Made by a program: the position numbers and the translations under genes. The notes under the pieces were generated by a model, which saw only the letters and a program-made list of their open reading frames with translations, was not told the origin of the DNA and did not search any database. Shown here in pieces: positions 1 through 10,194 of a stretch of DNA of 64,000 nt. Within the stretch, counting starts at the first letter, position 1; every line of letters begins with the position of its first letter. This DNA comes from Undaria pinnatifida (taxonomy: Eukaryota; Sar; Phaeophyceae; Laminariales; Alariaceae): positions 772,001-836,000 of the forward strand of contig JABAKD010000025.1 in the NCBI GenBank assembly GCA_012845835.1, written 5' to 3'.

Positions 1-640
1 GAATTGGGCGTGAAAATGTTGTCGTGGTTCGATCTGCTACTGTGCACCCACCACGTACATACACCGCCGTGACTACTGGCACAAACGCAATAGCGTGAGG
101 CACGGCGGACGTTGAAAGACTGTTGGTGTGCTGCTGCCGTATACTGCTTTTGTGGCAGCATCCGCTATTCGCAGAAATACCCGGGCCACAACAATGTGCG
201 TCGTCGGTGTGGAAAGCCATGGCAAGCACACTGACTCAGCATTTGGAGGGCCTTGGGCCGTTTTCCGGTGTAGGCTGCGTTTGAAGGTGATACGTCAGCC
301 TTGAATGCGTTCGACGGAGAAATATCAACTTGTAGTGCCTTGGAAGAGCCCGGTTTCACCTCAATCGAAACGTCCAGCGGCAAAACTGACCCAACCAAGC
401 ATTTTGGGTTTCGACGCAAAACAAGACAATCGCAGGTTCGTTGGTACTCGGATTCGGAAAATACTCTAATGTTCACTAACATACACACTTGCACACTACA
501 CCGTAGACCTAACGCGTAAAGCTAATAGACGTTCGCGGTGGGACTTCAGCCCGGAACTTGGGAAAAGGCAAGGCATACACGCAACCTGGTATTTCCACCA
601 GGCCAAGGTCCTTGATGAACCACAGTTTCACATTTCTTAG
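1..640. other. No supported gene
   Basis: Mixed-composition sequence with short open frames on both strands. One minus-strand frame at 165-494 has a small internal peptide duplication (a DISPSNA-like phrase followed by DVSPSNA), but no family is recognisable and both strands are equally open. I see no repeat shared with the rest of the window. Confidence 0.4.
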
Positions 641-645
641 TGTCT

Positions 646-690
646 AGCCCCAACCCCAACCCTAACCCTAATGCCACCCCTAACCCAAAC
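646..690. repeat. Interstitial telomere-like tract (CCCTAA type)
   Basis: Degenerate run of CCCTAA/CCCCAA units. CCCTAA (TTAGGG on the other strand) is the telomere repeat of many eukaryotes, including stramenopiles. Only about seven imperfect units are present, so this is an interstitial relic rather than a chromosome end. Confidence 0.6.
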
Positions 691-2640
691 AGAAGCTCAA
701 AAATACGTCGGAGGGTGACCGCATGCGTTCGAGGGTAGGGCGCCAGCCTAGAAGCCTGGTGCCACCCTCGACGCAGCCAACACCGGCGATAACGGCCCAA
801 AACCCTTAGGTTCGTAGCACCGCTGGCTCAGTTTATATCGAGTGTATAGCATGGCATACGAGCGTCAGATATACGACCGCAATGTCGTGGTTCCCTTCTT
901 TTCGGATTTCCGCTTGTATCTCTGCGATGGCATTTTCCACGTCAATAGTCTATACCAATGCAAAGAGCTTCGGTTAATTTACGTGCAGTTCAACTGCACA
1001 TGTTCATGTCGAGGAGTTGAATCTACAAAAATCCCTCTCAGAATCTTGTCCCCTTCCCAGAGCATGTGTCTGGCACACACACGGAGACCTTGAATCTTAT
1101 AGCAAGCCATTGCGTCGATCTAGCAATCTGGCGTCAGCTCAGACACCCGGTTCGTGCTCCCGCTCACCTCCGAAATTAGCGAGGTTGGCAGTAAAATCCG
1201 CAACACCGTCGATCCTGATCGTGGTCTCCGAGCCGTACATGGCACCTGCTGGAATAGTTCATGAAAAAGGCGTTAACACTAGCTCCAAGAACATCAAGAC
1301 CAATATGTTGTGGTGACGGACATTTTCGCCTGAGTGAGTGAACGACGTCGACAAAGCGCAAATTACATAGGCACATTTCGCTAGTTTTTTCTCAATAACT
1401 CCGTCATACTGCGTATATTGTCGTCAAGGTTAGAGACACTGCGAAATCAATGCGCTTTCCGTGTGGGCACGCCCTACGCAAGTCGAGCACCTCCTGTGCA
1501 TTTTGTTGGACACCACCTGCAGTAGAGCGTACCGAGTCTATCTATATAGGGCTGTTCATGAAAAATGTCATTGAGTTCGATACGAAATTCGTTCTTAGAG
1601 AAAGACCAAGGGCGTTAAAAAAAAAACTGTTGCTTTCACCGTTTTTGACTCGTTATGGCGGTAAGTATCATACCAACGAGTTACCCTTTGACTAGATATT
1701 GCGAGGGTCACTCGTTCGGAGAGAATTCCCGCCGTTAAATTTGAACCAGCACGTAGCGTATACGCAAATTTCGAGGGTTCAAACGAAGCATCACGTAGGA
1801 CAGTCAAACGCTTACAGTCCAACGACGAACACATGAGATTTTTCGAAGTGTACATTTGGCATATCGTCACACACAGGGGCCGGTGTTGGCTTGGGTTGTA
1901 GCGGAGCACACAAGGCTGGAGTAGGCCTTGCGGCAGTGGTGTGTCTCAACCTCCTACTACTGTAGTAGTATTACGTGGCCTTTAAGTAGAGGTGCACAAC
2001 AAGCGAGACTATTACTTACGGTCTTATTTTAGCGGCTTGCTCATATCCTACACGCTACATACAATGCCCGAACACGTATGTTTTCCAACAGGTGGATGTT
2101 GTCAGTCACTGTGGTTTTGCAACATATATTTGTTGGTCGAGTCGTCAGCTGTAGGCTGTCAACAGATTCTTGCCCCGATCTCCTCCTCGCATTCCCGTGG
2201 ACTTGTGGTGACGCGATATCACCCGAGCACATCTCGAAGCAAACGAGGTACGAACCGATGAATTGCTTCATCAGGGGACATTGTTTTGCTTGCTACGGCC
2301 ATATCCTCGACGAATTCGTCCAGATATAGGGCAAAATGTTAACACGAGCAAGCGGGGCTTTTCCGCGGTGGGCTGCTTTCGATCGAGGTAGCGCGTATGC
2401 CAATAACATTTCAGAAGTTGGTACCTCGGTGTAAATACCCAAGGCTGTCACACCGCAAGAGGGCCATGGCATCAACATAAAAATACTTCAAGTACCGTGC
2501 AACAGAAGCAGAAAGCGATGCCACCAGTATATAGACTATGCGTACGGCAACTACACCGTCACCAGCAACAGCAACATATGGGCAACAAAAATATGGCACC
2601 GCCCACCACGCTACATGCCGCCAATTTTCCGCGTTAGCGT
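691..2640. other. No supported gene
   Basis: About 2 kb without an assignable gene. Open frames are all under about 105 codons, occur on both strands and show no known motif. No strong internal repeat was seen apart from AT-rich patches. Confidence 0.4.
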
Positions 2641-2644
2641 TGGC

Positions 2645-2680
2645 GTTAGGGTTAGGGTAAATGTGGGGGTTAGGGTTTGG
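2645..2680. repeat. Interstitial telomere-like tract (TTAGGG type)
   Basis: Contains GTTAGGGTTAGGGTAAATG followed by another GGTTAGGGTTT. It lies in the opposite orientation to the tract at 646-690, so the roughly 2 kb between them is bracketed by inverted telomere-like tracts. Confidence 0.6.
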
Positions 2681-2834
2681 TGTAGCAGCGAAAACATGGC
2701 ATGCGATAATTTCATATCATGAACATGAATGTCTTCCTGGCATAGCATGGAATGGCAGTAGATCCCTCAGGACATTTCACGAAGGTTTATCTTAACTCAG
2801 TTGACGTCGTGCACCCTTAGGGTAATCACACGTC

Positions 2835-3015
2835 GTGCGCCCCATGGCATCGCCATGGCAATTCCATGATACCTCCAGGTAAACCTACGACAATGTCATT
2901 TCGTTGCCACGAAAACACATGGCGGTTCCATGATACTATCACAGAAGCTTGTGGCATTGACAGTGCCACGGTGACTGTGGCCGTGTGGTTGGGCGGTACA
3001 TGGTACACGTGTGGG
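2835..3015. repeat. Degenerate CCATGGCAA / CCACGGTG simple repeat
   Basis: Short irregular units of the type TTCCATG, GCCATGG and GCCACGG recur through the segment. The same vocabulary recurs at far higher density at 56765-57180, so the two look like one degenerate minisatellite family. Confidence 0.45.
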
Positions 3016-3480
3016 AATATCATGGCTGACGACTGGTGTCGACCATACTTTCGATGCAGACTAAGAGACATACTGGCACTACTTCTTACTCACATGACCA
3101 CATGTGCATTTCAATATTCATCGTAGAATCACAAGTGCTCCATCTGGGAATGGATAAACAGACGACTGGTGGTGTTGGTGTAAATTGGGATGTAGACGGA
3201 GTGTAATTTTGTGAGCTTGAGGTTTCAAGTACTTACCAGGGGTAATACCACGGCTCCCACCGTGGCTCTGTGATGTGTGTTTGTAGTAGATGGCCAATGA
3301 CAACATGCAACCGCCGTACGTAGGACGCGTTCTTCGATGGACGCAATGCGCTGTTGCTGAAACGTTCTGTGAACGTCCGGGATCCAAATCGTCCGATTGA
3401 TTGTCGCTTTTCTTTTGATTTTTTTTTTTTTTTTTTGTCTTCTTCGTACACCTAGCCTTACTTAGGCGATGGGTTTGATG
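3016..3480. other. No supported gene; poly(T) tract
   Basis: Nothing recognisable apart from a T homopolymer of about 17 bases near 3420-3436. On the minus strand this would be a poly(A) tract, the usual mark of a retroposed 3' end, but no retroposon body could be identified beside it. Confidence 0.35.
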
Positions 3481-3489
3481 ATCATCTTG

Positions 3490-3595
3490 AATTCAAAATG
3501 TATCCAAAGCCAATGTTTGTTGAGGTATAGAGTAGTATATCATGTGGTCAATATGCCAAAGAAGGTAGTCGGAGCACCTCGATCATAGCACGCGT
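3490..3595 (+). mobile_element. MITE-B right-end fragment
   Basis: The right end reads GGAGCACCTCGATCATAGC followed by ACGCGT, matching the terminal phrase of the better preserved copies at 50954-51191 and 38186-38443. No left terminal repeat was found, so this is probably a truncated copy. Confidence 0.45.
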
Positions 3596-3599
3596 GTCA

Positions 3600-4150
3600 A
3601 ATCTAGATTAGGTTTAAAAATGTGTGGTTTTTCCTTATTTGAGCAGAAGCAGCGCAGGTACAAAGATGAACGTGTACGAACGTATAGTACCTATGCTCAA
3701 ACCGTTCACTCACGGACCTCGTGTATAGGGCAAACAAATGCAGGAAGACGAAAACTAAATCATCAGAAAGGATACCGGAAAACTACAGGGCACGACTACA
3801 TGGATGGGAAACATATGCGAAAAAAATCCGGATTTACGAAACTCGAACCATAGCCGGAAATCAGTCAAAAAGGAGGTGAACAAATGAAAAGGAGATGACC
3901 AAAATCACGACGAAAACAAAAATGGCAAAACAAAGTGGGGCCCGGGGGCAACGAAAACTTGTTTACAACAAAGTGCAAACGAAACGAGTATAGAACCAAA
4001 AAACGGTCTTCAAAGCAAAACGAGATAATAGACAAAAACAATAACTGCGACGAGAGGAATGAGGAACCAAGAACAACAATCGAAGAAATATACAAGTACG
4101 GAGCCAAAAAAGTCTCAAATGACGAGGCTCCTAAAGCCAAAACCTTCGGG
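3600..4150. other. Purine-rich stretch, no supported gene
   Basis: A-rich on the plus strand, many short runs of A separated by single C or G. The complement resembles the pyrimidine-rich tails of the LINE copies at 8236-8880 and 21313-21990 in style, but I could not align them. The open frames (for example 3620-3853 plus, 3865-4218 minus) are low-complexity and not credible genes. Confidence 0.35.
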
Positions 4151-4322
4151 AATTCGTGATTTTTATTGCAAACCGTTTGGCCATGGAATTTTTCATTGAG
4201 TAGGCGTAGTCTATGCATGACGCCAACATATGTGGTTGTTCAAAAGAAGTTTTGTGGAGAGACCTGTATGGGCCTCAATTGAGGAGCCCCGAAAACAAGT
4301 TGTAGACCTCTGTCTTAGCGCA
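4150..4322 (+). mobile_element. MITE-B partial copy
   Basis: Ends in a GAGGAGCC-to-TAGACCTCTGTCTTAGC phrase equivalent to the right terminus of MITE-B. The left inverted repeat was not found. It lies about 60 bp before a fuller copy of the same family, so two copies sit side by side. Confidence 0.4.
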
Positions 4323-4384
4323 CATTTTAGGAGCGAGGTATGTACACGGGGCCAAGGTCGCTATGAAGCTATGAGCAGGCACGT

Positions 4385-4626
4385 TCTACGACAAAGGTAG
4401 ATTTTTTGGTCTGACATGGTCACCGAACGACGGGCATTCGTAATAAAAAAAACAGCCGAGGTGGATACATTGTTTCGCATAATTCCCGTTTTTCACCTCT
4501 CGGTAATGGGATTTGTCATCGGCGAGCGGTTTCATCTATTTCCCACATCAATTTATGGGTTACGAAAGGTAATGAGCCCTAAACATGAAGGACTTCAGAA
4601 ATGCCGTTGTGCACCTGTGTCGTAGC
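4385..4626 (+). mobile_element. MITE-B copy with both termini
   Basis: The left end contains TCTACGACAAAGGTAGAT and the right end GTGCACCTGTGTCGTAGC. These are imperfect inverted repeats of each other and match other copies in the window. The internal phrase around 4410-4435 (GGTCTGACATGGT, then a GACGGGC motif) aligns with the copy at 35362-35637. There is no coding capacity, so it would be non-autonomous. Confidence 0.55.
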
Positions 4627-4639
4627 ACGCGTCAGTACT

Positions 4640-6030
4640 GGCCTAACTCGGTATTGCAAATTGAGAACCCGCATACGGTGCCCCGTGTCATTTGCCACAT
4701 GCATTCAGATAGGCTACACTGCAGCATCTCAACAAAACCAAAAAAAGTAATCTGAATCGATCGTGGGATAACTGAAAAATGTGTGCACGCTGAAATGAAT
4801 GTCACAGTCGCGCTTCACATCGGGTCGTCGTCGATTTTTCCCGAACCACGAGCATGCTGTGGTGACCTGTGCTGCTTGCGGTCGAATCTGAACGCTATCT
4901 GGTCGGTTGCAAATACCTGGAATTTTGCGCCGACGACGTTAACTGTCGACAACCTCTCTCGCTAAGAGCGGCCGCGCTTAATGTAAAATAGAGCATCCTC
5001 GTGACTCGCTGCATGTGATTTCGACGCTGCCAAAACCCTCTAATTGGACCATTCCATATAATATTCAAGTATGCATCTACAAAAAACTTTAACCGCTGTG
5101 CCTACGCCACACTAAACTCACTCACCTCCACGTGAGGAAGCGACGTTGTTTGTAAAGTTAGTCTTGCCATTAACTGTGATGGTTGACCTCTCCGAATATA
5201 TGGCACCTGAGGTTCGACGCCCGAATAAAAGGTTTGGCGATGTTTACAGGAAAAGGCACACGAGCTATTCCTAGGACATGCGTGTTCTCTTTGCCCATTG
5301 ACAACGAAAATCGGGACCGGTGCGTACGAACGTACGGGTCGAAAAACGAAGTCAAAGGACAGCTACCGGCGTATAGTCAACTAACGAAGAAGGGTTGCAC
5401 CGTCGATCTCCCGCAAACCAACACCACAGGGTCTCCGGCGGGGCGAAAAACCAGCACCAGCGCCAATGGCAGCAATAATAGATATACGTGTACGAACACA
5501 AGCACTATTGCGAGAGGTCTGCCAAGTCGTCATGAAGGTATTGTGGGTGAAGCTGGTGAAATTGTACTTATACACGCATAACGTCGCAAGTAGTTATGGA
5601 GATGATACGTGTGACGAGCTGGTTGGCCGAGTTCTAATCTATCGCTCGCTTATTAGGTCGTCCACAAGACCCAGGGCCAATATGTCATGCCACGAAGGTC
5701 ACGGTGGATGTCGAGTACCGCTGTTTGAGCTAACCAGAACAGAAAAAGCGAATAGAAGTCCCACCACGGAAAACCAACGATTACCAAAACGAGTCAACCC
5801 AATGTGCATGCTTCATGCAGAGGGCTGTTGATACAAAGCTGGAGGCAAAATCTCCTCTGTAATGATCTCCTGGGCCACCGGGCACATGTCGGCCGTAACA
5901 TCTAAAGCATATGTAGGAATTTTTACACTGTCGCGCTTCAATTGTTAGCCTGAGCCGCGCGAGCGTTTGCACGAGCTCGACCGTCGGTATCGTCACTAGG
6001 ATAGGGAAAACCAATGACCTACAGTAAGCG
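4640..6030. other. No confirmed gene; one possible small ORF at 5183-5581
   Basis: The plus-strand frame 5183-5581 encodes 132 residues, Thr/Asn/Ser-rich towards the C-terminus, with no recognised domain and no signal peptide. It could be chance. The rest holds short open frames on both strands and no repeat I can align elsewhere. Confidence 0.25.
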
Positions 6031-6032
6031 AA

Positions 6033-6632
6033 CTAATCTCTACTTGGGCACAAGGCGATGAACCGGTTACCTCCCAAGGAAGCGTTGTTATTTGCAAAGG
6101 TGCAGTCGTTGATGGTGACGCTGCTGACGATGTCGGACGTTCGTGTTGACGACAGGACAGCCACGGCGCCACCCATAGGCGAATTTCCCGCTTCGAGGAT
6201 AATATTTGAAAGGCGTAATGTAGAACCATTCGATACAGAGAAAAGGCCGGTTGTCATTTGTCCATCAATAACATCGACTGAAGTGTCACCATCAGCATGG
6301 CCTGACTTCACAGATCCATATCCATTGACTGTCAAGTGGATACCGCTTGAGACGTCTATCGTGCGGTCGATCGCCACCCTTCCTTTCCATGTGACGTTCA
6401 ACGCCCCACCACCGGTGCACTGCAAAATATCGATGAGGTCATCTACGTCGTTCGTCGAGTTGACATTCTTGAGGGTAGTGGCGAGAGGACAGGCGGTTGG
6501 CTCTCCTCGCAAGCTCAATATGATGGGGGCCACGGCGGCTGCCACGATCTCGAGCCTTATCTTCATCCTGACGCAAACGAAAGAAAACACGCACCGGGCC
6601 ACGGCGCAGCAGCACTTGGTAAGACCGAGCAA
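6033..6632 (-). CDS. POMP-repeat / right-handed beta-helix protein, probable first exon
   Basis: The 199-codon minus-strand frame begins with a hydrophobic leader; an internal Met at residue 23 starts MKIRLEIVAAAVAPIILSL, which looks like a secretion signal, so the true start may be there. Residues 60-190 alternate short hydrophobic strands with Gly/Asn turns, and contain a GGAV motif and an FANN motif followed by LGG. These are the GGA[I/V/L] and FxxN signatures of chlamydial-type polymorphic outer-membrane-protein (POMP) repeats, which form right-handed beta-helices. The frame stops soon after LGG, where a good splice donor lies on this strand, so the annotated end is probably intronic. No later exon could be found between 5840 and 6065. 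The role is likely an extracellular or cell-surface protein (inference). It may be a fragment. The longer plus-strand frame opposite has no such motifs. Confidence 0.6.
   Translation of the reverse strand: MLGLTKCCCAVARCVFSFVCVRMKIRLEIVAAAVAPIILSLRGEPTACPLATTLKNVNSTNDVDDLIDILQCTGGGALNVTWKGRVAIDRTIDVSSGIHLTVNGYGSVKSGHADGDTSVDVIDGQMTTGLFSVSNGSTLRLSNIILEAGNSPMGGAVAVLSSTRTSDIVSSVTINDCTFANNNASLGGNRFIALCPSRD
6062..6074 (-). promoter_or_regulatory. Candidate 5' splice site of the POMP-repeat gene
   Basis: On the minus strand the sequence reads GGGAG|GTAACC directly after the Gly-Gly of the last repeat motif, a good match to the AG|GTAA donor consensus. Splicing here would avoid the frame's early stop. 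No matching acceptor with in-frame repeat continuation was found nearby. Confidence 0.4.
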
Positions 6633-6639
6633 TATATTG

Positions 6640-7155
6640 CACTACTTCACGTTGAGGTGGTATGTATGGCGAAGGGGAACTAACCCGTGGGTTCCACCCA
6701 GGTGACGTGTAGCGTTTTTCCCAAGAACGCGCGGTTTGTTATTGGATACCGGTCGACGTGGGTAAACGGTCGTCATACGACTGGAGGTGGTTGCAGCAGT
6801 TGTGTAAGTACAGACAGGGTCTTCGCTATAGTCCGCCTGGTGCCTTGCTACCTGTCTTCCCATTTATTTTAGATTTCGTTGTCCGCCGTCCGTCTATTCT
6901 CGCCCTTCTCTTTCTTTGCCTGGAACGCGCTCGATGGCGGATGCGTGGCGGATGCTACTCTCCTTCGCCTTCCCTGAGCACCACGTGGCCGTGAAACGTT
7001 CGGGCTCTTCGAAGATCCCCTATCAATGGTACCAACTACCCGCACTACTTGCTGGAAAAGTCTTCAGCACGATGTCAACTCCAAACTGTTGATTGAGAGT
7101 GGTTTGTGGGTCGCTCTTTAGTTAAAAAACCAAAACCTCGAGAACCCCGGCCGGA
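6640..7155. other. No supported gene; upstream side of the POMP-repeat gene
   Basis: This should hold the promoter of the minus-strand POMP gene, but no clear TATA box or initiator stands out. Short open frames on both strands are unremarkable. Confidence 0.3.
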
Positions 7156-7159
7156 CATT

Positions 7160-8235
7160 TGGAGTAGATGTTCTGCATTCCATCCTGGTACGCTTCAGTG
7201 AGGACCGAGGCATTTTGATGGAGTCGAGGAGGACCTCGAGGTGGACGGGGTGTGGGTCGATCCGCCAGCACGTGAGCGAAGTTCAGCCTGGGGGATACTG
7301 TACGCCGACCATGCAGGCATTTTGTCTAAGTCTGCGGACGGCCTTGTGAAAATGATGACCGTCATTGTGACCGTTTTCGAAGCAGCAGGACTCACCGTGT
7401 CCAAAACGAAAACACGGAGACATTGCTGCTGCGCACGTTCGACCAGGTTCTCCCGAACTCACCGCTCTTTGTCTAAGTAGAGGGCCAGTCGTATATACAG
7501 ACGATGCAGGTTCTGTATCTAGGCGGTGTTATCGATGCAAACGCCGACAGTACGCCAGAGATCAAACAACGGATCCGACTCGCGTGGGCATGCTACGACC
7601 GGACTGAGCTTTCATCCTGGAGCACTTTGCTAAACTCCAAGCGACACACCACAACCACCTCCTAGGGACCATTGGCTTTCAGCACCGACAGCGCACCGAC
7701 CGCCGCATGTCGTACGGCAACGCTCTCAAGAAGGCACTAGGTGAGAGCGTTGGGTCGACAATCCGCAAGCGACGCCTCCTCTTAGCGGGAGCCGTACAAA
7801 GGAGGAGAAACGAACACCTTCCCCATCACGTGATGTTCGGGACGATGGCTGGTGGGGTGAAGATGGGGTGAGCCCAGGACGAGGCCGGCCTGAGACGAAC
7901 TGGGTCCAGTGAGTGGTGAAAGACATCAGGGTGTTCAAAGTAACCGAGGGGTCCACGGATAGCTCCCCTCTACTGTTCGGAGTAGAGACTGTGCTATGGC
8001 TGAGAGCGGCTAAGAACAGTGGGAACTGGCACTTGGAGGGTGGTCGACGCGGCTGACCGCTTCATGAAGATATGGCACAGGGGCAAGGTGGAGAAGAGCT
8101 GACAACGCCTCAGAACTGAGCCTACCAAGTGCAGCAACCAAGGGAGACCGGGGGGGGCGGGGGAGGGGGAGAAACCGTACTGATACAGCTGTACATGAAT
8201 GCAGAGACGACGCGACAGATCGTGTGGCAAGGTAC
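7160..8235 (+). pseudogene. 5'-truncated LINE reverse transcriptase, copy 1
   Basis: Broken reading frames match the second LINE copy at 19910-21312. The order is a palm segment with LYADHAGILSKSADG, then an SKTKT segment, a FLYLGG-like segment (reads LYLGGVIDANAD near 7516), HHNHLLGTIGFQ, and a C-terminal FGTMAGG ... LLFGVETVLW region. The RT motif C core, normally YADD, reads YADH, so a catalytic Asp is lost. Multiple stops and frameshifts interrupt it. The 5' half (endonuclease and RT motifs A and B) is absent, the usual outcome of incomplete LINE reverse transcription. Confidence 0.75.
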
Positions 8236-8880
8236 CAGTTCGAATAATTTTGTGGAGCGTGTCATACTATAGACCTGGACCCTCTATAGCGAGTGGTAGT
8301 TCGTGCTATGTTTGCTTGTTTTCGTTGAGTCTTATGGGGGGAGCGCGAAACCGATCGCAATTATTTGCTGTCGTCCTTCCTTTTTTTTTCTTTCTTCTTG
8401 TTTGCTCATATATTTCTGTCCACACCGGCCTTGCTATGCGTTTTGCCGGTACAGTTTCTTCTTGCACTTCGTGCTTTTTCTGTCCGTACAGCAGCAGTTG
8501 TCTTCTCCGTCCTGCTACAGCGGTAATCTTCGTGTTGGTTAGTCCGTGCAACAAGTGCCTGTTCCTCTTCAGCACGCGTGGTGTTCCTCTGGCAATTGCA
8601 GCTTGTATTTTCCTCTTCGACCTTGTTGCATCATATTCTTCAGAACACATACTCGTAGCGTTTGTTTTGTTTTGTTTTGCTTTCTATTATCTTCTTTTTT
8701 TCGTCCTTTGTCTTCTTTTGTTAGGGTCTGGCTTGTGTTGTTGTATTCTCGTACCCGGTGCGCTTTTAACAGCATTTCACTTGGTTTACCTCGATAGATT
8801 TCCCCTGTTTAGTTTACTCTGCTGTTTCACAGTATTTAAACACAGAATTCGTATCTCTCGAGGATAAATCGGCACCGGAC
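8236..8880 (+). mobile_element. Pyrimidine-rich 3' untranslated tail of LINE copy 1
   Basis: Aligns with 21313-21990 downstream of LINE copy 2: both begin with GTGTCATACTATAGACCTG, then an AGCGAGTGGTAGTT phrase, then T/C-rich sequence, and end near CACAGAATT-GTATC. The 222-codon open frame at 8199-8867 is a by-product of this low-complexity tail, not a gene. Confidence 0.7.
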
Positions 8881-8940
8881 TCTGGGTGTAATGGTGTCGT
8901 TGGGTAGAAACAACGGTTTTATGTAGACAACAGACACATA
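8870..8940 (+). repeat. Dispersed repeat D (about 70 bp)
   Basis: The phrase GACTCTGGGTGTAATGGTGT...GTAGAAACAACGGTTTTATG matches 30085-30160 in the same orientation and 26055-26130 in the opposite one. No coding capacity. It joins the end of the LINE tail to unrelated sequence, so it may be a separate retroposon end. Confidence 0.45.
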
Positions 8941-9134
8941 ACATTTTTCAGAACTCCAGCTGGCTTTCCTCGTCTTGTTTATACTCCCTCGTGGTTCTTG
9001 TACTTCTTCTGCCGTTGGCGTGGCTTGCTTCGTTGTGTTCCCGTACTTGATGCACCTTGATATATTGCGCTTGTTTTCGGTTTTCTCGGCCTCACAGCCG
9101 TGTGTGATTACTTTGGACACACATAGATAGTGCA

Positions 9135-9372
9135 TTTCCTTCCACAGCTGTCAAATTTTGTCCCCCTCAGAAACGGGTTTTACAGGTTCCGCGCGCAGAC
9201 TGACTAAGGTCACCCTGTTGACCCTGATAGATACGCCGTATTTACAAGGAGAGTCGCGGACCTACATCCTCAATGAGCACACACAACCCGTAATACGCGC
9301 GATCGGAGTATCGCACACAGGTTGCAAAGATGAGATTCGACAAAATATTCGATCTCACAGCTGGAGTTAGAT
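9135..9372 (+). repeat. Foldback-family terminal module (M1), plus orientation
   Basis: About 240 bp with landmarks in order: TCCTTCCACAGCTGTCA, CCCCCTCAGAAACGGGTTTT, CACCCTGTTGACCCTGATAG, GCGCGATCGGAGTATC and finally GATCTCACAGCTGGAGT. The same module occurs at 10195-10450, 24240-24490, 27560-27800, 32023-32270, 32945-33190, 34105-34345, 40172-40325, 52930-53172 and 57758-58000. Its terminal CAGCTGGAGTGTATT sequence always borders AT-rich DNA. Confidence 0.75.
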
Positions 9373-9439
9373 GGACAATGAAAACATATTCTGGATGTAC
9401 ACATCCCGTCACATCCCGTCGGTTAGAAAGAAGCAAGGT

Positions 9440-9840
9440 TGGGCTCTGTAGTATATGGGGATTCCATGTGAGGGTATGGGAGTCTTACAGAGCTCATAGA
9501 AGTAAAGGGAACGGTATAGAAAGATTTCACCTGTGCCCCCGGGCATTTTTGCACAGGCATACAGAACTCACAGAAGATCCAGCTAGGGGTATGAGCGTCG
9601 TACATGAGTTCCGGGTACGGGTACGGAAGCCTTGCAGCACCCGCAGATGTTCCGGATATTGAGGCACGGGCGTACAGAACTTGCACAAGTTCCAGGTAGA
9701 CATGAAAATGCTGTATCCCTAACCCGGGTATTTTGGCACGGGCGTACAGAACTTGCAGAAGTTCCGGGTACGGGTATGAACGTCAAACAGAACTTTCAGA
9801 AGTTCTTTGCAAGGTAATATTCGGGTAAATACCCGCGTAT
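9440..9840 (+). repeat. Degenerate ~41-bp minisatellite (family A)
   Basis: The core GTACAGAACTTGCAGAAGTT followed by CCGGGTACGGGTATGAACGTC recurs at irregular intervals, best at 9560-9790. Open frames on both strands here are shadows of the repeat. The core can be aligned base for base with the minisatellite at 45815-46085 and 46825-47160. Confidence 0.65.
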
Positions 9841-10194
9841 GGTTCTGCATGTACTCTACAGAACACAACAATGTTGTACATACGTCTCAGTATGGGTATT
9901 GCCATCCAAACTCCGAGAAGTTCATGATACCAATTTAAGTATCCGCCTCAAGGAGGCGAATAAAGAAAGCATTAACACATACGGGTACCAACGTACACAC
10001 CATTGAAGCCTACGTTTTTGTTGGCGCTGTCGTTCACAATTTAGCCGATAAGAAACGCTTCAACTTAACTGGAAAACCACTTCAACGGTCAACTTCCTCT
10101 AAAATACTTCTGTTTGTTGTTGTATAAGAACTAGAAGTTGCGATGATATTGTAACTACTGCACATTGAGTACCTAACGTAAACAGACTGTACTA
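9841..10194. other. No supported gene
   Basis: AT-rich spacer between minisatellite A and the inverted foldback module. The whole interval 9373-10194 is bracketed by inverted M1 modules. Confidence 0.35.

Noticed and set aside
6058-6705. 215-codon plus-strand open frame
   Set aside because: Antisense to the POMP-repeat gene; no domain or signal, while the minus strand has GGAV and FANN motifs and a leader.
8199-8867. 222-codon Cys/Leu/Phe-rich frame that resembles a membrane protein
   Set aside because: It lies in the pyrimidine-rich 3' tail shared by both LINE copies. T/C-rich DNA always reads as Leu, Phe, Ser and Cys.
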